A DNA stretch of 64,000 nucleotides from Nonomuraea pusilla (GTDB lineage Bacteria; Actinomycetota; Actinomycetes; Streptosporangiales; Streptosporangiaceae), in assembly GCF_900109355.1 (NCBI RefSeq), contig NZ_FOBF01000002.1:434001-498000 (forward strand), given 5' to 3'. The position numbers and the translations under genes are program-made. This document shows, in pieces, positions 56,470 to 64,000 of the stretch (positions are counted from its first letter, which is position 1; every line of letters begins with the position of its first letter). A model generated the notes under the pieces. The model ran no database searches. It saw nothing but the letters and a program-made list of their open reading frames with translations, and was not told the DNA's origin.

Positions 56470-57678
56470 TCACCAGGTGACGGGCAGCTCGTAGACGCCG
56501 TAGACCTGGCCGTCGTGCTTGAACGGGACGTCGCCGAGGTCGGCGGCCAGCCGCAGGGTGGGGACGCGCCGGTAGAGGGTGCCGTACACGACCTGCAGCT
56601 CCATGCGGGCGAGCGACTGGCCGAGGCACTGGTGCACGCCGAAGCCGAACGCGATGTGGCGGCGCGCGTCGCGCCGCACGTCCAGGCGGTCGGGGTCGGG
56701 GAAGGCGCCGGGGTCGCGGTTGGCGATGTCGTTCGGCATGATGATGCCCTCGCCGGCGCGGATCACCTGGCCGCCGATCTCGATGTCCTCCAGCGCCACC
56801 CGGCGGCGCCCGCTGTGGGTGATGGTGAGGTGGCGCAGCAGCTCCTCCACGGCCCCCGCCACCAGCTCGGGGTCGCCGCCGTCGCGCAGCAGGGCGAGCT
56901 CGGCGGGGTTGCGCAGGAGGACGAGGGTGCCGAGGGCGATCATGTTGGCGGTGGTCTCGTGCCCGGCGATGAGCAGCAGCACGCCCATCTGCGCGGCCTC
57001 GCGTCTGGTCAGCTCGCCCGACTCGACCCGGGCGGTCAGGCGCGACAGCAGGTCGCCGGAGGGGTGGGCCGGCTTGTCGCCCACGAGGCCGTCCAGGTAG
57101 TCCGTCAGCCTGGCCGCCGCGGCGGCACGCTCCTCCGGCGGGGCGTCCCGCCTGATGACGGTCTTGCTGGCGTCCTGGAAGAAGGCGTGGTCGGCGTACG
57201 GGACGCCGAGCAGCTCGCAGATCACCAGCGACGGCACCGGCAGGGCGAACGCCTCGACCAGGTCCACGGGCTTGGGGCCGGCGAGCAGGTCGTCGATCAG
57301 CTCGTCCACGATGCGCTGCACCGCCGGGCGCATCGTCTCCACCCGCCTGATCGTGAACGGCGCCTGCACCATGCGGCGCAGGCGGGCGTGCTCGGGGTCG
57401 TCCATGAGGATGAAGCTGGCGAAACCGCCGCCGATCGGGACGTGCCTGGGGTAGCCGGGACGCGTCACGTCGGCGCTCACCCTGCGGTCGGCGAGCAGCG
57501 CGCGCTGCTCGGCGTACCGGGTGACGAGCCACGGCGTGCTGCCGTCCCACAGCCTGACCCTGGCGAGCGGGCCCTCCTCCTGCAGCGCCCGCAGCCCCGG
57601 CGGCGGGTCGAACGGGCAGCCCGCCGCCCGCACGCCGGGGAACGCCTGGAGTTCCGTCGCGTCTGCCGTGTCGGTCAT
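56470..57678 (-). CDS. Cytochrome P450
   Basis: 402 aa. I-helix AGHETTANM, ExxR as EELLR, and the heme loop FGFGVHQCLGQSLAR with the Cys ligand. Typical soluble class I bacterial P450 needing a ferredoxin and reductase, neither of which is nearby. Substrate unknown. ATG 57678 overlaps the TetR stop (ATGA), so the gene is translationally coupled to the regulator and the second P450 upstream. Confidence 0.92.
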   Translation of the reverse strand: MTDTADATELQAFPGVRAAGCPFDPPPGLRALQEEGPLARVRLWDGSTPWLVTRYAEQRALLADRRVSADVTRPGYPRHVPIGGGFASFILMDDPEHARLRRMVQAPFTIRRVETMRPAVQRIVDELIDDLLAGPKPVDLVEAFALPVPSLVICELLGVPYADHAFFQDASKTVIRRDAPPEERAAAAARLTDYLDGLVGDKPAHPSGDLLSRLTARVESGELTRREAAQMGVLLLIAGHETTANMIALGTLVLLRNPAELALLRDGGDPELVAGAVEELLRHLTITHSGRRRVALEDIEIGGQVIRAGEGIIMPNDIANRDPGAFPDPDRLDVRRDARRHIAFGFGVHQCLGQSLARMELQVVYGTLYRRVPTLRLAADLGDVPFKHDGQVYGVYELPVTW

Positions 57679-58361
57679 CGTCTGCCCTCCTGCCTGGTGA
57701 CGCCCATGCGGGCCGGAACCGCCGTGACGGGAGCCGTCCACAGAGCGGTGATCGCGTCGATGAGGCCGGTGGCCGCATCGTCCCAGCTCGGACGCGGGGT
57801 GGGCAGGCCCTCGGCCAGGGCCCGCTCGCGTTCGGCGCACATGTGCACCATCAGCTGGCTGGCCATCGCGTTGCGCTCGGCCCGCACCTCGGGCGGCAGC
57901 TCGGGCAGGCACCGGTCCAGCTCCTCGACGATCCGGACGAGCGACGGCGACGTGAGCGCCTCCTCGATCATGATGCCGCGCAGCACGGGGTCGGTCATCA
58001 CCTGTGCCCCGAACCGGGCGAACCAGGTGGGGCGGCCCAGCGCGTCCAGGTGCTCGGTGATGGGGCGTACCAGGCAGGCCACCCAGTCGCGGACCTCGGC
58101 CGAGCCCTCCGCCTCGCCCAGCGCCCGGCGCCGCAGGCCCTCGATCCGCTCGGCGTGGCTGCGCACGATGGCGCGTACCAGATCGGCCTTCGTGCCGAAG
58201 TGGTAGCCGACCGCGGCGTTGTTGCCCTGGCCGGCGGCCTCGCTGACCTGCCGGTTGGAGACGGCCACCACGCCGTGCTCGGCGAACAGCCGCTCGGCCG
58301 CCGCGAGGATGCGTTCCCGGGTCGCTCCGACCCGCTCGGCCCTGACCGCCACCGTCACCAC
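57675..58361 (-). CDS. TetR-family regulator inside a P450 operon
   Basis: 228 aa, GTG start. HTH about 12-60: RERILAAAERLFAEHGVVAVSNRQVSEAAGQGNNAAVGYHFGTKADLV (in pieces). The C-terminal domain has AcrR/TetR_C character. The gene is flanked by two P450 genes with overlapping starts and stops (ATGA and a 7-bp overlap), so it would be expressed with them, an autoregulatory layout. Likely represses the P450 operon, with the divergent MarR gene as a second input. Confidence 0.85.
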   Translation of the reverse strand: MVTVAVRAERVGATRERILAAAERLFAEHGVVAVSNRQVSEAAGQGNNAAVGYHFGTKADLVRAIVRSHAERIEGLRRRALGEAEGSAEVRDWVACLVRPITEHLDALGRPTWFARFGAQVMTDPVLRGIMIEEALTSPSLVRIVEELDRCLPELPPEVRAERNAMASQLMVHMCAERERALAEGLPTPRPSWDDAATGLIDAITALWTAPVTAVPARMGVTRQEGRR

Positions 58362-59569
58362 CGCACGGGGACGTCGCGCAGCCCGCCCACGACGAGCCCC
58401 TCCACGCGGCGGAGCTCCTCGGGCGGCACGGCCAGCTCCAGCGTCGGCAGCCTGCGCAGCAGCACGGTCAGCACGGCCTGTAGCTCGGTGCGGGCCAGCG
58501 CCTGCCCCAGGCAGGAGTGCGGCCCCACACCGAACGTGAGGTGCGGGTTCGGGCTGCGCCCGAGGTCCATCTCCCCCGCCCGGTCGAAGACGGCGTCGTC
58601 ACGGTTGGCGGCGGCCATGTTGCACACCGCGGTCGTGCCCGCGGGCAGCACCCCGCCGCCGATCTCGGTCTCCTCCCCCAGGTAGCGCGGCAGGCCGAAG
58701 CCCGCGTTCGCGTCGAACCGCAGCGCCTCCTCCACCGCCGTGCGCACCAGCGACGGGTCGGCGAGCAGCCGCTCCCAGCGGGTGCGGTCGGCCAGCAGCA
58801 TGGCCGTCATCTTGCCGATCATGTTGGCGGTGGTCTCGTGCCCGGCGACCAGCAGCCCGACGCCGGTGGCCACCAGCGCGGCGTCGGACAGCCCGCCGTC
58901 CTCCTCACCGCCGGCCGCGATCAGCTCGCTGAGCAGGTCGTCGCCCGGTTGCTCCCGCTTGGCCGTGAGATGCGCCGTCATGTACGCCGTGAACTCGGCG
59001 TGCGCGGCGGCGATCTCCGCCTTGCCGTACCTGGTGAGGTTGAGCAAGGTGTCGGACCAGTGGGAGAACCTGTCGCGGTCGGCGGCGGGCACGCCCAGCA
59101 GCTCGCAGATGACGTACACCGGGAGCGGGAAGCCCAGGCACGCCTTCAGGTCGGCCGGTGCGCCGCGCTTGACCATGTCGTCGACGAGCCCCTCGGCCAT
59201 CTCCTCGATGGCGGGCCGCAGCGCCGTCATCCGCTTGGCGGTGAACCACCGCCCGACCAGCCTCCGCCACCGCTGGTGCCCTTCGCCGCCGGGCGGGATC
59301 GCGGTGCCGAAGTCGCCGTCGAACACCCCGCCCGCCTCCGACACGCGGGCGGCGTCGGCCGCCGTGAGCCTGCGCGTGAAGCGGGGGTCGGCCAGGACCT
59401 GCTTGACGTCCTCGTAGCGGGTGAGCAGCGTCGCCTCGTCGCCGCTCGGCAGCCGCACCCGGGCCACCGGGCACTCCTGCCGCAGCCGGGCCCATGCGGC
59501 GGGCGGCTCCAGGGCCGTCTCGCCGGGGATCGGGTAGCCGAACACCTGACCACTGCTGTCTTGACTCAC
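58355..59569 (-). CDS. Cytochrome P450
   Basis: 404 aa. I-helix VAGHETTANM, ExxR in EEALRF and heme loop FGVGPHSCLGQALAR. Distinct from the other P450 in sequence (different substrate recognition regions), so the two probably act in sequence or on different sites of one compound. It heads the P450-TetR-P450 operon and lies 154 bp from the divergent MarR gene. No ferredoxin gene in the operon. Confidence 0.92.
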   Translation of the reverse strand: MSQDSSGQVFGYPIPGETALEPPAAWARLRQECPVARVRLPSGDEATLLTRYEDVKQVLADPRFTRRLTAADAARVSEAGGVFDGDFGTAIPPGGEGHQRWRRLVGRWFTAKRMTALRPAIEEMAEGLVDDMVKRGAPADLKACLGFPLPVYVICELLGVPAADRDRFSHWSDTLLNLTRYGKAEIAAAHAEFTAYMTAHLTAKREQPGDDLLSELIAAGGEEDGGLSDAALVATGVGLLVAGHETTANMIGKMTAMLLADRTRWERLLADPSLVRTAVEEALRFDANAGFGLPRYLGEETEIGGGVLPAGTTAVCNMAAANRDDAVFDRAGEMDLGRSPNPHLTFGVGPHSCLGQALARTELQAVLTVLLRRLPTLELAVPPEELRRVEGLVVGGLRDVPVRW

Positions 59570-59635
59570 CGTGACCTCCCCCAGTCAGCTCACGTCGCCC
59601 AGAGAATCAGGCGTGCGGCGGCAAGTCAAGCGACT

Positions 59636-59646
59636 GATTTAAAATC
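59636..59646. promoter_or_regulatory. Small palindrome between P450 operon and MarR gene
   Basis: GATTTAAAATC (5+1+5) in an AT-rich patch of an otherwise GC-rich intergenic region; a further GATTT lies at 59653-59657. Short, but AT-rich dyads here would suit a MarR operator and could also be promoter elements. Confidence 0.35.
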
Positions 59647-59723
59647 TGCCCGGATTTGATGGGGCGGGCGGCGGACCCTACGGTGGTCGGCAGCGCGTAC
59701 GCGGCTACGGGGAGGGCGCTCGC

Positions 59724-60191
59724 ATGGCCAAGGACACAGGTGAGCAGCTGGGCGTCGTCGCCGCGCTCGTACGCTCCGCCTTCCTCGTCGACGCCGTCTA
59801 CGCCGAGGCGGCGCGCGAGCACAAGATCACACCGCAGCAGGGGCAGCTCCTGTGCGTGCTCATGGCGCAGCCGTACGGCATGGGCGAGCTGAGCGCGATG
59901 CTGCGGCTGGCCAAGTCGAGCCTGACCGAGCTGGTCGACCGCTCGGCCCGCCGCGGCCTCGTGCGCCGCGAGCCCGACCCGCGCGACGGCCGCGCCATCC
60001 GGGTGGCGCTCACCGAGCAGGGCGCCGAACTCGCCGAGACCTTCTACACGGCGGCCTGCCGCCGCATCGACGAGCTGCCCTCCGTCCTCGGCCCCGCCGA
60101 GCGCGACACCCTCGCCGAGCTCCTCGGCCGCCTGGTCCGGCAGAACAACGCCCCCGCGGTCTTCCTCGAACCGGACGAGACCTCCCACTGA
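59724..60191 (+). CDS. MarR-family transcriptional regulator
   Basis: 155 aa. Winged helix: ITPQQGQLLCVLMAQPYGMGELSAMLRLAKSSLTELVDRSARRGLVRRE (about 36-84, in pieces), then the wing DPRDGRAIRVALTEQG, typical of MarR. ATG 59724. It diverges from the P450 operon and is a plausible repressor of it, induced by phenolic or hydrophobic compounds that P450s may process. Confidence 0.87.
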   Translation: MAKDTGEQLGVVAALVRSAFLVDAVYAEAAREHKITPQQGQLLCVLMAQPYGMGELSAMLRLAKSSLTELVDRSARRGLVRREPDPRDGRAIRVALTEQGAELAETFYTAACRRIDELPSVLGPAERDTLAELLGRLVRQNNAPAVFLEPDETSH

Positions 60192-60251
60192 CCGCACCGC
60201 GATCCCGCCTGCCGGCAACGGGAGGGCCGGCTCACCGAGGAGAGCCCGCGC

Positions 60252-61439
60252 TCACTGTCCGGCGGCCACGTCGCGGGCGCCGGGCGGCTCGTCCTGGACG
60301 TGCCAGAGGGCGGCCAGCCGGCGGGTGGCCAGCCGCGACGGCACGGCGCGCAGCAACGTGTCGCGCAGCGACGCGGCGATGCCGGTCCGGGAGGTCAGAC
60401 GCGACTGCCGGGACGCCGCCCGCATGACGCGGTTGGCGCTGGGCCTGCGCTCGGCGTCGTAGTCCAGGAGCCGCCGGGCCGCGTCCGCCGGCTCGGCGCC
60501 GGCCAGGTGGCGGCACAGCGCGGCCGCGTCCTCGAATGCCTGGGCGGCGCCCTGGCCGAGGTCGGGCGACATGGCGTGCGCGGCGTCGCCGAGGAGCGCG
60601 ACCCTGCCGGCCGCGAACGCGGGCAGGGGTTCGGCCAGGTGGCAGATCGCGTCCACGTGGACGTCGGCGGGCGGGGTGGCCTCGATCAGCGCGGTGACGA
60701 GGGGATGCCAGTCGGCCATCAGGGCGAGCATCTGCCGGCGCGCCTCGTCCGCGCCGGGCGGCCCGCCGTGCAGGACGGAGTCGGTGAACCAGTACAGGCG
60801 GTTCTCCCCGATGGGGAACAGCCCGAACATCGCGCCGCTGCGACGGTCGACCAGCTGGGTGGCGAGCAGCTCCGTCGCCAGGCCGGCAGGACGGGGCAGC
60901 ATGCCACGCAGGTCCATCCTGCCGGTGCGTCGCACCCCGGGATGGCCGGGGAAGAGCTGCGCGCGAAGCGTGCTGCGCGTGCCGTCGGCCGCGATCACGG
61001 CGTCCGCTCTCGCGACCGGGCCGCCGCCGCTGATCAGGGTCACTCCGGCGGGGCCGGGTTCCAGGCGCTCGACCGGGGTCGCGGTCCGCACCAGACCGGC
61101 GGGGAGCGGGGCGCGTAACGCCCGGTGCAGTTCGGCGCGGTCGGCCATGGCGGGCATTTCGACCTCCTGCCGCGCCTGAGCCAGGTCGGTGACCAGCAGC
61201 GGCCGTCCGCGCCAGTCCCGCAATCCCCCGCCGCTCACTCGCATGACGTGTCCGCGAACGTCGCCGCCCAGCCCCAGCGCGTCCAGCGCGCGGAGCCCGT
61301 TGGGCATGACGACGATCCCCGTGCCCGCTTCACGCAGCTCGGGGCCGCGTTCGAACAGTGTCACCTCATGGCCCAGGCGATGCAGTCCCGCCGCGGCCGC
61401 CACTCCCCCGAGCCCGGCGCCGACGACCGCGATCCTCAT
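60252..61439 (-). CDS. FAD-dependent monooxygenase (salicylate/aromatic hydroxylase type)
   Basis: 395 aa. N-terminal FAD motif IAVVGAGLGGVAAAAGL, the DG motif of group A flavin monooxygenases (ADAVIAADGTRSTLR), and the second FAD motif RVALLGDAAHAMSPDLGQGAAQAFEDA. Uses NAD(P)H and O2 to hydroxylate an aromatic or similar ring. ATG 61439 after GGAGG. The divergent TetR gene with a perfect CGTACTAGTACG palindrome between suggests direct repression. Substrate unknown. Confidence 0.88.
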   Translation of the reverse strand: MRIAVVGAGLGGVAAAAGLHRLGHEVTLFERGPELREAGTGIVVMPNGLRALDALGLGGDVRGHVMRVSGGGLRDWRGRPLLVTDLAQARQEVEMPAMADRAELHRALRAPLPAGLVRTATPVERLEPGPAGVTLISGGGPVARADAVIAADGTRSTLRAQLFPGHPGVRRTGRMDLRGMLPRPAGLATELLATQLVDRRSGAMFGLFPIGENRLYWFTDSVLHGGPPGADEARRQMLALMADWHPLVTALIEATPPADVHVDAICHLAEPLPAFAAGRVALLGDAAHAMSPDLGQGAAQAFEDAAALCRHLAGAEPADAARRLLDYDAERRPSANRVMRAASRQSRLTSRTGIAASLRDTLLRAVPSRLATRRLAALWHVQDEPPGARDVAAGQ

Positions 61440-61461
61440 GAGACCTCCCCGCTCATTCACT

Positions 61462-61491
61462 ACGATCGTACTAGTACGGTTATTGGTACCA
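61462..61491. promoter_or_regulatory. Palindrome cluster between monooxygenase and TetR genes
   Basis: CGTACTAGTACG (61467-61478) is a perfect 12-bp palindrome; ACGATCGT (61462-61469) and GGTACC (61486-61491) flank it. It sits 7-37 bp from the TetR start and 23-52 bp from the monooxygenase start, the right place to control both. Confidence 0.6.
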
Positions 61492-61498
61492 TGGTGGT

Positions 61499-62077
61499 GT
61501 GCCGCCCATTAACCCGGCCCGCCGCCAAGTCCTGGCCGACGCCGCGATCGAGCTGCTGGCCTCGTCCGGAGTGCACGGGCTGACCCACCGCGCGGTGGAG
61601 AAGGCAGCCGGCCTGCCGGCGGGAACCGCCTCGAACTACTTCCGCAGCAGGGAAGCGCTCCTGGTGGCCGCCGCGGAGCGCATCGCCGGACTGCACCACG
61701 CCGACACCGCCCGGGCCGTCGAGCAGCCAGCGACGCTGGTCGACCTGCTCACGGAATCGCTGCTCACCGCGGCGACCACCCTGCGCAGCCGCTACCTGGC
61801 GATCTTCGAACTGCAACTGGAGGCCACGCGGCGGCCGGTGCTCGCCGCAGCGCTCGCCGGCCTGCAGGACACGGCGTCGCACCTCACGGCCGGGCACCAC
61901 GGCGAACTCGGTCTCGCCACCCCGCCGGAGAAGATCCCCGTCCTCATGGCGCTCTACGGGGGTGCGCTGTTCACCCTGGTCAGCGCGCCGCCGGGGAGCG
62001 TCAGCAGGGTCGTCGTCCAGAACGTGGCCGAAGGCATCGTGCACGGCCTCGCGGGACCCGCCCAGCGGCGGCCTTGA
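61499..62077 (+). CDS. TetR-family transcriptional regulator
   Basis: 192 aa, GTG start. HTH about 8-58: RRQVLADAAIELLASSGVHGLTHRAVEKAAGLPAGTASNYFRSREALLVA (in pieces). C-terminal helices (RYLAIFELQLEATRRPVLAAAL) resemble the PadR-like/TetR_C_17-type dimer domain. Divergent from the FAD monooxygenase; the palindrome between them is its probable operator, inducible by the monooxygenase substrate. Confidence 0.86.
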   Translation: MPPINPARRQVLADAAIELLASSGVHGLTHRAVEKAAGLPAGTASNYFRSREALLVAAAERIAGLHHADTARAVEQPATLVDLLTESLLTAATTLRSRYLAIFELQLEATRRPVLAAALAGLQDTASHLTAGHHGELGLATPPEKIPVLMALYGGALFTLVSAPPGSVSRVVVQNVAEGIVHGLAGPAQRRP

Positions 62078-62198
62078 TCAAGCGGCCGGTGTTCGCCGGG
62101 GGCGGGACGTGCGCGCAGGCCCGCCCCGGGCTCCCGTGGTCGCCCCCCGTGCGCGTGCCGGGGCATGACGAGCATCCGAACGAAAAGTTCCGTCGTCC

Positions 62199-62416
62199 AT
62201 GCCGGTTGAGTCCTTGAGTGACGGTGAGGCGGCCGTTTCCTGGGTGCTCCGTCGCGGGCGGAGCTGGAGCGGTTCTTCTACCTGGACGACGCGGACCGGG
62301 CGCTGATCGCCGAACGGCGTGGGACACACGCGCGCCTCGGCTTCGCCCTCCAGTTGACGACAGCCCGCTACGTCGGGCGCCTTCCGACCGACCCGCTGGA
62401 CGTGCCCGACGAGGTG
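62199..62416 (+). pseudogene. Tn3-family transposase N-terminal remnant
   Basis: ATG 62199 opens VESLSDGEAAVS, then a frameshift, then APSRAELERFFYLDDADRAL, IAERRGTHARLGFALQLTTA and RYVGRLPTDPLDVPDEV, the DUF4158 N-terminal domain of Tn3-family (TnpA) transposases. The sequence then stops matching; the catalytic DDE domain is absent and no terminal inverted repeats were found. It explains the 450-bp gap after the TetR gene. Confidence 0.75.
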
Positions 62417-62531
62417 CAAGGGCAAGGCCGAGGGCTACCCGACCTCGGCCCCGCCGGTGTTCTGATCTATCTCGCGCTGCCCCGTTCGGGGTTGATGAGG
62501 ATGGTGTGGAGGACTGGCCTGTGGTCGGGGG

Positions 62532-63206
62532 TCAGCTGGTTTCGCCGGTTTCGAGCAGGATCTCCAGCAGGTCTTGCGGAGCGTCGCGCATGAGGTTGTG
62601 CCCGCTGTCGAGTGCGTAGGTGGTCCATGCGGACTCCTGACGTAGCCGCTGGTAGGTGGCAGTGAACGGTGATGGGGTCGGCCATCCTGCCGCATACACG
62701 TAGACGTCGCGGCGGCTCTGAGCAGAGCTGCCGGTGACACGCAGCGGCTGGAGGAGGGAGGCGAGGGGGTGAGGGGTGGCTCGCGGGTCGAAGAAGGGCA
62801 TCGGACGGACCGCGTTGCCGGTCTCGGTGACCTCCAGATACCACTGCCGTTCGTTGTCGGAGACCAGGCTCCACATGGATTCGCCGTCGGCTGGAACGAC
62901 GGCATCCAGATAGACCAGCGATCTGACGCGCTCGGGCACACGGTCGGCGACTCCGGTGATCACCATTCCGCCGTAGCTGTGGCCGACCAGGACCGCATCC
63001 TGGAGTCGCTCGGCCGCCAGCACACCGGTCACGTCCTGGATGTGGGTGTCCAGGTTCACGCCGCCATGCAGGAGATGGCTGCGCTCGGACAGCCCGGTCA
63101 AGGTCAGGGGATAGGCGCGGTGCCCGTGGGAGCGCAACTGTTCGGTGAGCTCCTGGAAGCACCAGCCGCCATGGCACATGCCGGGAATCAGCACGAAGGT
63201 GGTCAC
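62532..63206 (-). CDS. Alpha/beta hydrolase of the EstC-like group
   Basis: 224 aa. FVLIPGMCHGGWCFQ at the N-terminus (oxyanion region), nucleophile GHSYGG (Ser77), acid near DAVVPADGES and His in DSGHNLMRDAP. This is the short esterase group that includes plant methylesterase-like EstC proteins. Small ester hydrolysis is the likely activity. ATG 63206. It is downstream of the MFS transporter on the same strand, 49 bp away, so they may be an operon. The Tn3 scar lies beyond. Confidence 0.85.
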   Translation of the reverse strand: MTTFVLIPGMCHGGWCFQELTEQLRSHGHRAYPLTLTGLSERSHLLHGGVNLDTHIQDVTGVLAAERLQDAVLVGHSYGGMVITGVADRVPERVRSLVYLDAVVPADGESMWSLVSDNERQWYLEVTETGNAVRPMPFFDPRATPHPLASLLQPLRVTGSSAQSRRDVYVYAAGWPTPSPFTATYQRLRQESAWTTYALDSGHNLMRDAPQDLLEILLETGETS

Positions 63207-63255
63207 TGTCGTTCTCCTTGTCCGATGGCCGGCGAAGGCCGGCGTGCGGGTGATC

Positions 63256-64000
63256 TCAGGGTGCCGGTTCGGTCGTTGCGACGGCGGCCGTGGCGGGCGG
63301 CGCGGGCGGTCGATGGTGGCCTGCGGCGGCGGCGATCGCCGCCGCGGCGGCGCACAGGATCGCCGTCCAGGCCAGCGTGGCGTCGGTCGAGGTGTGATCG
63401 GCCAGGATGCCGGCGAGCCATGGACCGGCGGTCTGGCCCACCGCGAACACGGTGGTGAAGGCCGCGAGCGTGGCCGTCCAGCCGGCGGGCGGGGTTCCGG
63501 CCTTGACCAGCGCGGTGACGGCGGCGGGCACGCTCATGAACGTCGCGCCATAGACGATCGCGGACGCCAGGACGACGGGCAGGGCCGGGGATGTCAGGGC
63601 CAGTGCGGCTCCGCCGGCGAGCAGGACCAGCAGTGCGGCGAGCGCGCTGCCGCCGCGCCAGCGAGTGATGGGACGGCTCCACAGCGCCGGTGCCACCACG
63701 ACCGCCGCCCCCAGGGCCGTCCAGATGAGCGCCACCTGCGCGAGTGGGGCATGGCGCTCGGCGAGGTAGGCGGACAGGAACGTGATGTACGTGATGTATC
63801 CGGTTGCGAACAGCAGGTAGGCCAGGAGCACGCGGCGCAGAGGGCGCAGTCGCGCTCCTCGGGTGGTGGCGGCCGGTTCCTCCATGCCCTGGCTTGCGGC
63901 CGTCCAGCTCACCAGGGTGGCCAGGCCGGCGGCAAGCCCCATGCCGACCCAGGCGACGCGCCAGTGAGCACCCAGTGCCGGGATGGTCGCGCCGCTGAGG
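63256..64000 (-). CDS. MFS transporter (YbfB/YjiJ-like), 5' part outside the window
   Basis: The frame is open to the right edge (ATG at 63942 is internal: upstream codons read TIPALGAHWRVAWVG). The visible part has about seven TM segments with VLLAYLLFATGYITYITFL and ALIWTALGAAVVVAPAL, typical of the YbfB/YjiJ family. Substrate unknown. Followed by the EstC-like hydrolase gene 49 bp downstream. The C-terminal tail is Pro/Ala/Thr-rich. Confidence 0.78.
   Translation of the reverse strand, partial: LSGATIPALGAHWRVAWVGMGLAAGLATLVSWTAASQGMEEPAATTRGARLRPLRRVLLAYLLFATGYITYITFLSAYLAERHAPLAQVALIWTALGAAVVVAPALWSRPITRWRGGSALAALLVLLAGGAALALTSPALPVVLASAIVYGATFMSVPAAVTALVKAGTPPAGWTATLAAFTTVFAVGQTAGPWLAGILADHTSTDATLAWTAILCAAAAAIAAAAGHHRPPAPPATAAVATTEPAP

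Noticed and set aside
1..64000. CRISPR array, tRNA or rRNA genes, biosynthetic megasynthases
   Set aside because: No spaced identical repeats, no cloverleaf, and no PKS/NRPS domains were seen on either strand.

Overview
This window comes from a high-GC actinobacterial chromosome. GC-rich codon use, many ATGA/GTGA start-stop overlaps, GTG starts, an ECF41 sigma factor, an AfsR/SARP regulator, MarR/TetR/PucR regulators and P450s suggest a filamentous genus; Streptosporangiaceae (Nonomuraea-like) is my impression, not something the sequence proves. There are no rRNA, tRNA or CRISPR features and no ribosomal or core-replication genes. It reads as accessory chromosome: short metabolic or regulatory modules, most with a local regulator and a visible operator, separated by decayed genes and transposon scars.

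Layout. 0-7 kb: a rifamycin-associated element (RAE) upstream of a HelR-type RNA polymerase protection helicase; then an MFS exporter divergent from a DauR-like regulator, PLP aminotransferase and ornithine cyclodeaminase operon. The cyclodeaminase tail runs into an antisense IS256 scar. 7-16 kb: a dead NB-ARC/TPR gene and many stand-alone enzymes and regulators (serine hydrolase, YdeI-like, AhpD-like, WYL, XRE-cupin, methyltransferase, DinB-like, isochorismatase-like, P-loop ATPase). 15-21 kb: ECF41 sigma factor with its likely FAD oxidoreductase partner, a secreted protein, an orphan response regulator next to a sensor-kinase scar, and MerR and TetR regulators. 21-36 kb: secreted protein, MFS, SARP, CGNR protein, alpha/beta hydrolase, MgtA-type ATPase, flavin-binding protein, a Cys/His/Trp-rich secreted peptide, a C39-like protein and an acyltransferase pair.

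36-53 kb is the most coherent part. A PIG-L deacetylase and a methyltransferase/TetR pair (twin operators over a leaderless promoter) lead into a GNAT acyltransferase + N-succinylamino acid racemase operon, a PucR regulator, a six-gene operon (fused Opp/Dpp ATPase, two permeases, binding lipoprotein, erythromycin-esterase-like hydrolase, S9 peptidase) and an S12 serine hydrolase. Upstream of all four transcription units I see copies of one 18-bp operator-like element (palindromic form TTCG-N10-CGAA; common half SGAAYGAA). At three units it lies 54-57 bp from the start codon. I infer a PucR-controlled local regulon that imports peptides or depsipeptides, cuts them, and converts D-residues to L-residues through N-succinyl intermediates.

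53-64 kb: DHFR-like gene, frameshifted SRPBCC, ArsR; an O-methyltransferase with a GbsR/MarR regulator, a dead hydrolase and a 34-bp operator; a P450-TetR-P450 operon facing a MarR gene; an FAD monooxygenase facing a TetR gene; a Tn3-family transposase scar; an EstC-like hydrolase and an MFS transporter cut by the right edge.
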